A stretch of DNA of 6,666 nt from Patescibacteria group bacterium (GTDB taxonomy: Bacteria > Patescibacteriota > Kazan-3B-28): assembly GCA_022703745.1 (NCBI GenBank), contig JAKLDB010000028.1, forward strand, positions 1-6,666, written 5' to 3'. The translations under genes were made by a program, and so were the position numbers. How positions within the stretch are numbered: position 1 is the first letter of the stretch; every line of letters starts with the position of its first letter. A model generated the notes under the pieces. The model ran no database searches. It saw only the letters and a list, made by a program, of their open reading frames with translations, and was not told the DNA's origin. Shown here one piece after another: positions 1 to 5,077 of this stretch.

Positions 1-24
1 CCTACCCGATGACCTGCCAACTAT

Positions 25-32
25 TATATAAA
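25..32 (+). promoter_or_regulatory. Possible -10 box for the candidate small RNA
   Basis: An AT-rich stretch reads TATATA at 25-30 and TATAAA at 27-32. Initiation 7-9 nt downstream would start the RNA near position 40, exactly where the structured segment GGGGCAGA begins. No convincing -35 hexamer is visible at 17 bp spacing (about 2-9), and the window edge limits the search, so this is a weak call made mainly from its position. Confidence 0.3.
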
Positions 33-39
33 TCAAAAA

Positions 40-248
40 GGGGCAGACCTCGTGGTGGTTGTTCCACAATCTCTTGCTCCTAGGAGTAGATAATCGCGGC
101 ACTCGAGCATCTGCCCGTTTTTAACCGCGATTATCGGTACTAACATCCCTATATCCCTAGGAAAATTGGATATCCAAACTTTCAAGATTGTGGAACAACA
201 CCCATAGCTTACCATAAAAACAACCCCTGCGAAGGGGTTATTTTCTTG
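40..248 (+). ncRNA. Candidate structured small RNA with nested helices and possible pseudoknot
   Basis: No protein gene is convincing here, but the base pairing is extensive. An outer helix joins 58-72 to 185-199 (15 contiguous Watson-Crick pairs). A middle helix joins 78-84 to 156-162 (TCCTAGG/CCTAGGA). An inner helix joins 89-99 to 125-135 (11 pairs), extended by 86-88 with 138-140 across a 2-nt bulge. The inner loop (100-124) contains TCTGCCC at 110-116, complementary to GGGCAGA at 41-47, so the loop could pair with the 5' tail as a pseudoknot. A terminator hairpin follows at 222-239. I find none of the conserved motifs I know for tmRNA (no tRNA-like CCA end), RNase P RNA or SRP RNA. The long-hairpin outline loosely recalls 6S RNA, but the 5' tail and pseudoknot do not fit. 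The + strand is preferred because of the upstream -10-like box and the GNRA-capped downstream terminator; the same helices could form from the minus strand. Confidence 0.45.
222..247 (+). terminator. Hairpin terminator, probably bidirectional
   Basis: A 7-bp stem (222-228 with 233-239, AACCCCT/AGGGGTT) is capped by GCGA, a GNRA tetraloop on the + strand, and is followed by TTATTTTCTT. Read on the minus strand, the same stem is followed by GTTTTTA. It lies between the candidate + strand RNA and the minus-strand tRNA-Asn, so it can serve both converging transcripts. Confidence 0.65.
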
Positions 249-274
249 GACCAATGTGGGTTTTTTGGCTCCCA

Positions 275-306
275 GACCGAACTAGGCGCTTTGGGGCACC
301 TCGGTC
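275..306 (-). other. RNA hairpin downstream of tRNA-Asn
   Basis: GACCGA (275-280) pairs with TCGGTC (301-306), and 285-289 pairs with 296-300 inside it. The inner helix has one mismatch (C-A) when read on the + strand but becomes fully paired through a G-U wobble on the minus strand. This suggests it works in the RNA trailing tRNA-Asn. No U-tract follows on the minus strand, so it is not an intrinsic terminator. A role in 3' processing or protection is only a guess. Confidence 0.35.
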
Positions 307-324
307 ACTTTACTCGTTTTTGTT

Positions 325-398
325 TGGCTCCGGGGTGGGATTCGAACCCACGGTCCATCGATTAACAGTCGATTGCTTTACCGCTAAGCTACCCCGGA
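325..398 (-). tRNA. tRNA-Asn (anticodon GUU), CCA encoded
   Basis: The minus strand folds as a complete cloverleaf. The 7-bp acceptor stem pairs TCCGGGG with CCCCGGA, followed by discriminator G and a genomically encoded CCA. The D stem is GCTT/AAGC, the anticodon stem is ATCGA/TCGAT with loop CTGTTAA (anticodon GTT), and the T arm is GTGGG-TTCGAAT-CCCAC. The gene is 74 nt long including CCA and would decode AAC and AAU. It lies 37 nt beyond the rpoD stop codon on the same strand, so it can be reached by read-through from rpoD, but it also has its own promoter-like sequence in the 3' end of rpoD. Confidence 0.97.
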
Positions 399-402
399 TT
401 GG

Positions 403-423
403 GCGTCACCAATAAGATGACGC
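403..423 (-). other. Stem-loop between rpoD and tRNA-Asn
   Basis: GCGTCA (403-408) is complementary to TGACGC (418-423), giving a 6-bp stem with a 9-nt loop just 5' of mature tRNA-Asn. No U-tract follows on the minus strand, so it is not a standard terminator. In a read-through rpoD transcript it could stabilise the mRNA 3' end or mark a processing point. A transcript starting at the predicted tRNA promoter (near 421) would begin inside the stem and lack its complete form. Confidence 0.35.
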
Positions 424-427
424 GGTA

Positions 428-456
428 ATTGTAATTTACTTCAAATAATCTTTCAA
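428..456 (-). promoter_or_regulatory. Promoter for tRNA-Asn within the end of rpoD
   Basis: On the minus strand TTGAAA (456-451) and TACAAT (433-428) are separated by exactly 17 bp, close to the sigma-70 consensus TTGACA/TATAAT. The -35 box lies in the last codons of rpoD, and the expected start near 421 gives a leader of about 22 nt before mature tRNA-Asn. This would uncouple the tRNA from rpoD transcription. Confidence 0.55.
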
Positions 457-2043
457 CTTCTTACTATCCTTACTCTTGCGCAGTTTCATCAAAGCCTTAG
501 CTTCAATCTGGCGAATACGTTCACGAGTGACTCCAAATTCCTTACCTACTTCCTCCAGCGTGTGCGCCCATTCACCACCCAAGCCAAACCGCAACTTCAG
601 AATTTTCTGTTCTCTTGGACTAAGCAAGTCCAGTACTCCACCCACATCGCCCTTCAGAAGTTCGTAAGCCGAAGCTTCTTCTGGCGTTAGATTGTCTTCG
701 TCTGGAATAAAGTCACCAAGAAGTGAATCATCCTCATCTCCTACCGATTTTTCCAAAGAAACAGTCTCCTGTGAAATCTTTAGGATGTGGTTAACCTTCT
801 CCACCTCCAATTCCATTTCATTGGCAATTTCTTCTGGAGTCGGCTCACGTCCAAGCTCCTGTACTAGCTGTCTTTGGGTACGTGCCAAACGATTCATCGT
901 TTCTACCATGTGTACTGGAATACGGATCGTTCTTGCCTGATCAGCAATGGCTCGAGTAATTGCTTGGCGAATCCACCAAGTCGCATAAGTAGAGAACTTA
1001 AATCCTCTTCGCCAGTCAAACTTCTCGACTGCCTTCATTAGACCAATGTTTCCTTCCTGGATAAGATCAAGCAAGGACAAGCCTCGCCCAATATATTTCT
1101 TGGCAATAGATACCACTAGTCGAAGGTTTGCTTCTGCTAATTGCTTAGACGCCAAGACATCGCCCATTTCCACTCGCTTTGCCAAAGCGACCTCTTCTTC
1201 AGCTCGAAGCAAAGGAACCTGACCGATTTCCTTCAGATACATCCTTACCGAATCATCGCTAATGTCGTCTTCTAGTAAATGCGGATCTATATTCACATCC
1301 AACTTGTTCCGCATCTTTTTCTTAGTCGCTTCAGTTTTCTTGCTCAGTTTGTTATCCTCTGCCAACGACCAGATTAGATCATCTCGGACATCAACAACCT
1401 CGATTCCCTCTTCCATTAAGATCTGGAATAATAAATCGAGCATTTCAATCTGCTTTTCTACATTAGGAACGGCCTGCTCTAGTTCCTGTTGGGTAATAAA
1501 GCCCTTTGCCTTTCCAGCGGAAACTAAATCAGCTACTGGTCCCGGCAAATTCCCTATGCCAGAGTCTTTCCGCTTGCGCTTCTTTCCACCTTCCCCTTCA
1601 TCCTCTATCTCAAACATTTTAAGCTTTGGCTCTTCTGGCCTTGGCTCACCAAGCAGTTCTTCCTTTTCCGATTTCTTTTTTTTAACAACCTTCTTTAAAA
1701 CAAGCTTCTTAGCTTTCTTTACTGCTTTCTTCACTACTTTCTTAACAGTCTTTTTAACCTGCTTTTTTGCCAAACGCTTCTTTGCTAGTTTCTTCACTAC
1801 CTTTTTCGGTTTTTTCTTCAAAATCGGTTTGCGCTTAACAACCCGTTTGGAGACAATTTTCTTACGGACCAATTTCTTGGCTGGCTTTTTGACTGGTTTT
1901 TTCTTCCCCATTTTTCTTACAACTTTTTTTACGATTTTTTTTGCCGGCTTTTTCCCGACGGTCGCCCGTTTGCGGACCACCGCCCGTTTACCCGCCGTGC
2001 GGGAGGCTGCTTTCTTTTTCGGCGCAGATTTTTTGGTCGCCAT
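436..2043 (-). CDS. rpoD: Primary sigma factor RpoD (sigma-70/SigA) with lysine-rich N-terminal extension
   Basis: Housekeeping sigma factor that directs RNA polymerase core to -35/-10 promoters. The protein has 535 residues. Residues about 165-220 resemble a region 1.1-like segment, and region 1.2 starts near 263 (DDSVRMYLKEIGQVPLL). Region 2 spans about 303-375, with the core-binding motif DLIQEGNIGLMKAVEKFDW and the -10 recognition helix YATWWIRQAITRAIADQ. Region 3 is about 380-458. Region 4 is about 470-524, with the -35 helix-turn-helix TLEEVGKEFGVTRERIRQIE. The large non-conserved insert of E. coli RpoD is absent. Residues 1-124 contain 53 Lys and 9 Arg, and residues 1-125 contain no Asp or Glu, like histone H1 tails. 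The start at 2043 lies 24 bp after the dnaG stop and keeps one open frame; Met45 or Met143 are alternatives, but the biased composition upstream looks like genuine coding. No Shine-Dalgarno is visible. It follows dnaG, as in the classical rpsU-dnaG-rpoD operon. Confidence 0.97.
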   Translation of the reverse strand: MATKKSAPKKKAASRTAGKRAVVRKRATVGKKPAKKIVKKVVRKMGKKKPVKKPAKKLVRKKIVSKRVVKRKPILKKKPKKVVKKLAKKRLAKKQVKKTVKKVVKKAVKKAKKLVLKKVVKKKKSEKEELLGEPRPEEPKLKMFEIEDEGEGGKKRKRKDSGIGNLPGPVADLVSAGKAKGFITQQELEQAVPNVEKQIEMLDLLFQILMEEGIEVVDVRDDLIWSLAEDNKLSKKTEATKKKMRNKLDVNIDPHLLEDDISDDSVRMYLKEIGQVPLLRAEEEVALAKRVEMGDVLASKQLAEANLRLVVSIAKKYIGRGLSLLDLIQEGNIGLMKAVEKFDWRRGFKFSTYATWWIRQAITRAIADQARTIRIPVHMVETMNRLARTQRQLVQELGREPTPEEIANEMELEVEKVNHILKISQETVSLEKSVGDEDDSLLGDFIPDEDNLTPEEASAYELLKGDVGGVLDLLSPREQKILKLRFGLGGEWAHTLEEVGKEFGVTRERIRQIEAKALMKLRKSKDSKKLKDYLK

Positions 2044-2062
2044 AGAAAGTCAGTAAAATACT

Positions 2063-2091
2063 ATTATCTATAATTGGTTTAACTCTTTTAA
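2063..2091 (-). promoter_or_regulatory. Possible internal promoter for rpoD
   Basis: On the minus strand TTAAAA (2091-2086) and GATAAT (2068-2063) are 17 bp apart at the very end of dnaG. The expected start near 2056 would give rpoD a leader of about 13 nt. The -35 box matches consensus at only four of six positions in an AT-rich stretch, so this may be chance. Internal rpoD promoters within dnaG are known from the E. coli operon. Confidence 0.28.
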
Positions 2092-3798
2092 AAGCTCTGC
2101 TACCCTTACCTGATCATTCTTCGTTTCCGCCTCGGCAATCGCCGATGCCAATTCGTTCCTTTTAATGGTAGCAGAACGATTTACCAGTAAATCTAGATAG
2201 AACTTCATTTCTCTTTCCAGATCCTCCACCGAAACTTCTGTGTAATTCTGTTCTAGAACCAACAGCAGTTCCAAAGCAGATGTCTTGACTGGTTCAGGAA
2301 GCCGTTTCAAAAAATCTTCAGGCTGAAGGACAGCGTTGGCAGTATACCAAGATTGGATTGCATCGTAAATGGTATTTGCCAGTCCAGAAGCCCATTTTAT
2401 TCGGTCGCCAACCTCAAGTAACTGGGGAATGAGCTTGGGAGACAGCATAGGGAGCATCACTGCCCTCTCCTCCAACCAAGTTGGAGATAGATCTTCCACC
2501 TTAGTAGGAATAGCTTTCGACTCGGTCTTTACTGGCTGAGGTGCACGCTTTAATGTGTCGTACAAAATTGCTGGTTCAACATCCACAGTACGAGATAATC
2601 TTTTGATATAAAAATCTTTCTCGACTGGATCAGTTAGTTTGTTTATAACTGCCAGCAACTCCCTCGTTAACTGTTTTTTATCCTCCAGTTTTTTTACATC
2701 ATATCTATGTACTGCAATATCAAAATAGAAATCCATCACCGGTACTGCTTCTGCAACCGCTTTTTTCCAATACTCGGGATTTTCCTTGATCATCGAATCA
2801 GGATCTTTATACGCCCCCAATAAAACAACTTTCATTGCCATATCAAATTTATTGGAAAGCTCTAATGCCCTCCGAGTTGCCTCTCCGCCTGCTGCATCTG
2901 CATCTAGCGACAATACTAATTCCCTGCAGTATCTATTCAACAACTGTAATTGTTGCTCGGTCAGCGCAGTACCAGAAATCCCCACTACATTTTTGACTCC
3001 AGCCTGATGCGAACTAATTGTATCCATCTGCCCCTCGACCAGCACCACTCTGCCCTCTTGCTGAATGGATTGTTTTGCCAAATGCAAACCATACAGCAGC
3101 TCACTCTTATGAAACAAAGGAGTTTCTGGTGAATTCAGATACTTGGGAATCCCATTTGGATCCAACACTCGACCAGTAAACGCAACTACTCGGCCCAGAC
3201 TGTCCCAAAGCGGGAACATTACTCGTCCAGCAAATTTATCACGCAAAAAGTTTCCCTTGCGTACCGCCAACCCAGCCTTCTCAATATCCCCCTCTTTCGC
3301 TCCTTTACGGACCAGAAAATCTATTAGCGCCCTTCCCGACTTCGGCGCAAATCCAATCCTAAACTCTGCCAAAGTAGCAGGAGTTAGCCCACGACCAACC
3401 ATATATTCTTTTGCTGCTCTACCTTCATTAGTCTCAACTAAAACTTTTTCATAGAATTTCGCCGCCACCTCGTTAATATTCATCAAAGTCTTACGAGCAT
3501 CTATCCCCGATTGCGGTACTTTAGAAAGTTGAACACCAGTTTGTTCCGCCAACAGCTGCAAGGCTTCGGCAAACCCTATTCCTTCTTTTTCCATTACAAA
3601 CTTGAATACATCTCCGCCTCGTCCACAACCAAAACAATGCCAAATCTGCTTGTCTGAACTGACCATGAATGATGGTGTTTTCTCCACATGAAAAGGACAC
3701 AGGCCTTTGTAGTTCGTCCCCGCTTTTTTGAGTGGCAAATACCGACCGATGAAATCGACTAGGTCAATCTTGCTCTTTATTTCATCTAAGTCAGTCAT
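2068..3798 (-). CDS. dnaG: DNA primase DnaG
   Basis: Synthesises RNA primers for replication and works with the replicative helicase DnaB at the fork. The 576-residue protein is close to the usual bacterial length. The N-terminal CHC2 zinc-binding domain shows Cys34, His37, Cys55 and Cys58 (CPFHVEKTPSF...WHCFGCGRGGDVF). The RNA polymerase core domain follows, with the DKFAGRVMFPLWDSLGRVVAFTGR segment (188-210) and a Toprim fold carrying Glu255/Asp259 (VEGQMDT), Asp299/Asp301 (SLDADAAGGEATRR) and Asp332/Asp334 (KDPDSM), the expected metal-binding acidic residues. Residues about 435-576 are a helical C-terminal region matching the position of the DnaB-interaction domain. The start is well supported because MTDLDEIKSKIDLVDFIGRY aligns with the family N-terminus. 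It begins only 4 nt after the CCA of tRNA-Ser, with no ribosome-binding site. rpoD follows after 24 bp. Confidence 0.97.
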   Translation of the reverse strand: MTDLDEIKSKIDLVDFIGRYLPLKKAGTNYKGLCPFHVEKTPSFMVSSDKQIWHCFGCGRGGDVFKFVMEKEGIGFAEALQLLAEQTGVQLSKVPQSGIDARKTLMNINEVAAKFYEKVLVETNEGRAAKEYMVGRGLTPATLAEFRIGFAPKSGRALIDFLVRKGAKEGDIEKAGLAVRKGNFLRDKFAGRVMFPLWDSLGRVVAFTGRVLDPNGIPKYLNSPETPLFHKSELLYGLHLAKQSIQQEGRVVLVEGQMDTISSHQAGVKNVVGISGTALTEQQLQLLNRYCRELVLSLDADAAGGEATRRALELSNKFDMAMKVVLLGAYKDPDSMIKENPEYWKKAVAEAVPVMDFYFDIAVHRYDVKKLEDKKQLTRELLAVINKLTDPVEKDFYIKRLSRTVDVEPAILYDTLKRAPQPVKTESKAIPTKVEDLSPTWLEERAVMLPMLSPKLIPQLLEVGDRIKWASGLANTIYDAIQSWYTANAVLQPEDFLKRLPEPVKTSALELLLVLEQNYTEVSVEDLEREMKFYLDLLVNRSATIKRNELASAIAEAETKNDQVRVAELLKELNQL

Positions 3799-3802
3799 AT
3801 GT

Positions 3803-3892
3803 TGGCGGAGGATGTGGGATTTGAACCCACGAGGGGATTGCTCCCCAACCGCCTTTCCAAGACGGCGCCATAGACCACTAGGCGAATCCTCC
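3803..3892 (-). tRNA. tRNA-Ser (anticodon GGA), CCA encoded
   Basis: The minus strand folds as a class II tRNA. The acceptor stem is GGAGGAT/ATCCTCC, with discriminator G and encoded CCA. The anticodon stem is CCGTC/GGCGG with loop TTGGAAA (anticodon GGA). The long variable arm is GGGGA-GCAA-TCCCC, and the T arm is GTGGG-TTCAAAT-CCCAC. The gene is 90 nt including CCA and would read UCC and UCU. The long variable arm and the anticodon together make the serine identity secure. Its 3' end is 4 nt from the dnaG start codon, so the two are almost certainly on one transcript and tRNA maturation would create the dnaG mRNA 5' end. Confidence 0.97.
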
Positions 3893-3935
3893 CTGTCCTC
3901 TTACCTTATATTCAAAATCCCCTCCTGACCATATT

Positions 3936-3941
3936 ATTATA
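3936..3941 (-). promoter_or_regulatory. -10 box for tRNA-Ser-dnaG-rpoD
   Basis: A perfect TATAAT reads on the minus strand at 3941-3936, with the expected start near 3929, about 37 nt before mature tRNA-Ser. The hexamer at 17 bp spacing (ATGGAG, 3964-3959) is a poor -35. The box sits 7 bp from the -35 of the oppositely oriented rpsF promoter, so the two promoters overlap back to back. Confidence 0.5.
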
Positions 3942-3947
3942 CCCGTC

Positions 3948-3976
3948 TTGACCTCCTCCTCCATCCGGTATATATT
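3948..3976 (+). promoter_or_regulatory. Promoter of the rpsF-ssb-rpsR-efp operon
   Basis: TTGACC (3948-3953) and TATATT (3971-3976) are separated by 17 bp, a near-consensus sigma-70 arrangement. Initiation near 3983 gives a leader of about 77 nt before rpsF, long enough to hold the hairpin at 4011-4034. Confidence 0.65.
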
Positions 3977-4010
3977 CCCTCTGTATTCACATATATCTTC
4001 TAACCTTCTC

Positions 4011-4034
4011 TCCCAGCCTGATTTCAGGCCGGGA
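4011..4034 (+). promoter_or_regulatory. rpsF leader hairpin, possible S6:S18 autoregulatory site
   Basis: TCCC (4011-4014) pairs with GGGA (4031-4034), and GCCTG (4016-4020) pairs with CAGGC (4025-4029) around loop ATTT. The 3' side carries the triplet CCG (4029-4031). Leaders of rpsF operons in many bacteria bind the bS6:bS18 complex through a stem with a conserved CCG; position, operon and triplet fit here. In this simple fold CCG is partly paired, whereas a fold leaving CAG/CCG as an internal loop is possible, so the assignment is tentative. Confidence 0.35.
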
Positions 4035-4044
4035 AACCCACAGA

Positions 4045-4050
4045 AAAGGA
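4045..4050 (+). promoter_or_regulatory. Shine-Dalgarno of rpsF
   Basis: AAAGGA ends 9 nt before the rpsF ATG. It is the only good ribosome-binding site in the window and sits at the first gene of the operon, which supports the start at 4060. Confidence 0.55.
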
Positions 4051-4059
4051 TTTTTCACT

Positions 4060-4584
4060 ATGGCTACACAAGAGGAAATCACTCTGGGAAACTACGAGAT
4101 CACCCTGCTTGTTTCTCCAGAGACACAGGAGATGGACGTCCAGAAGCTGGTCGCCAAGCTCCAGAACCAAATCGCCCAAAAAGGCGGTCGAATTTTCTCG
4201 ACCGATATGTGGGGAAAACAACGGCTAGCTTACCCTATAGGCAAGTTTGAGTTTGGATTCTATACCACCCTAGTTTTCTCCTACCCCACCACCGAAATTG
4301 CTGAACTGACCCGAGATATCAAATTGATCCCCGAAGTCATTCGCTACATGACTTTATCTCTAGAAAAAGAAGGTGTTACTCCGGAAACTCTAAAACGAGT
4401 CGACCCATTTAAAGAAGCCCCTATTAGCGAACGCACTGTCCATGCAACCACAGAGAGCAGGCCCGTTCGCACTCGCACCCGTGCAACTGCTCCAGCTCCC
4501 GAAGCTCCCAAGGCTTCCGAAAAGGACGAAGCTACTCGTATGAAAGAGCTAGAAGAAAAGCTGGGTAAACTATTAGAAGAATAA
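4060..4584 (+). CDS. rpsF: Ribosomal protein bS6 with C-terminal extension
   Basis: Small-subunit protein that joins the 16S rRNA platform as a heterodimer with bS18, encoded two genes downstream. Residues about 11-103 form the bS6 fold, with YEITLLVSPE at the first strand, GGRIFSTDMWGKQRLAYPI in the middle and IPEVIRYMTLSLEKE at the last strand. The protein has 174 residues, whereas bS6 is usually about 95-135. The extra tail starts near 110, contains an Arg/Thr/Pro/Ala-rich linker (134-150) and ends in a charged helix (EATRMKELEEKLGKLLEE), possibly a short coiled coil. Start supported by AAAGGA 9 nt upstream. First gene of a + strand operon, preceded by a promoter and a leader hairpin; ssb follows after 28 bp. 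Confidence 0.96.
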   Translation: MATQEEITLGNYEITLLVSPETQEMDVQKLVAKLQNQIAQKGGRIFSTDMWGKQRLAYPIGKFEFGFYTTLVFSYPTTEIAELTRDIKLIPEVIRYMTLSLEKEGVTPETLKRVDPFKEAPISERTVHATTESRPVRTRTRATAPAPEAPKASEKDEATRMKELEEKLGKLLEE

Positions 4585-4612
4585 AGGCATATTAGCCATT
4601 AAACTTTAAATC

Positions 4613-5065
4613 ATGCGTGATCTAAACAAAGTAATGCTCATCGGTAACCTAACTCGGGACCCCGAACTCCGTTCCACTAATAGTGGCCAAACAGTTGCAT
4701 CTTTTTCCGTCGCTACTAACCGCTCCTGGAACGACGCTCAGGGTAACCGCCAAGATGCCGTTGAATATATAGACGTTGTTGCTTGGGGAAAGTTAGCTGA
4801 AATTGTCGGACAAATCTACCGCAAAGGACGCCGCACCTATGTCGAAGGTCGTTTCCAGACCCGTAGCTGGGAGCAAGATGGGATCAAGCGATACAAAACT
4901 GAAGTTATTGCCTCCGACCTCATTTTGCTAGACCGTGCACCAGCAGGTGAAGTTGCCCCTTTGCAGAACAATGTATCCACCGAAGCATCTGCCCAACCAG
5001 TAGCCGCCGTTGATCCACTTGCTACTGCCGCAGATGAAATCAATATTGAAGATATTCCATTCTAA
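4613..5065 (+). CDS. ssb: Single-stranded DNA-binding protein SSB
   Basis: Coats and protects single-stranded DNA in replication, repair and recombination and recruits partner proteins through its tail. The 150-residue protein has an N-terminal OB fold (about 1-108: MRDLNKVMLIGNLTRDPELR, VASFSVATNRSW, EYIDVVAWGKLAEIVGQIYRKG, YVEGRFQTRSWE), followed by a low-complexity linker rich in Ala, Pro and Val. It ends in the acidic tip INIEDIPF, matching the family partner-binding tail (DDIPF). It sits between rpsF and rpsR, the usual bacterial arrangement. No Shine-Dalgarno lies within 15 nt of the ATG; the nearest AAAGG is about 24 nt upstream at the end of rpsF. The start is fixed by homology, since MRDLNKVMLIGNL is the canonical N-terminus. 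Confidence 0.97.
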   Translation: MRDLNKVMLIGNLTRDPELRSTNSGQTVASFSVATNRSWNDAQGNRQDAVEYIDVVAWGKLAEIVGQIYRKGRRTYVEGRFQTRSWEQDGIKRYKTEVIASDLILLDRAPAGEVAPLQNNVSTEASAQPVAAVDPLATAADEINIEDIPF

Positions 5066-5077
5066 ACTCTAAAACCT

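Noticed and set aside
2..31. Possible C-terminal tail of a + strand gene (reads LPDDLPTII then TAA)
   Set aside because: Ten codons at the window edge cannot be judged; the other + frames also end within 90 nt and nothing identifies a family.
33..254. 73-residue minus-strand open frame (MVQENNPFAG...)
   Set aside because: It runs across the terminator hairpin and all nested inverted repeats, has no ribosome-binding site or family resemblance, and its bases are better explained by RNA structure.
275..306. Second tRNA gene downstream of tRNA-Asn
   Set aside because: TTCGGTC followed by GGGAGCCA resembles a tRNA 3' end, but no matching acceptor, D or anticodon arm can be built upstream.
264..331. 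Integration (att) site made from the tRNA-Asn 3' end
   Set aside because: The direct repeat is only 9 nt and there is no integrase or foreign gene nearby, so site-specific integration is not supported.
1668..2043. Separate histone-like gene upstream of rpoD
   Set aside because: The Lys-rich segment is in frame and continuous with the sigma regions, with no stop codon between them, so it is a fused N-terminal tail rather than its own gene.
1262..2056. Long + strand open frame opposite the rpoD N-terminus
   Set aside because: It is a Phe/Ser/Thr-rich mirror of the Lys-rich rpoD codons on the other strand, with no independent coding signal.
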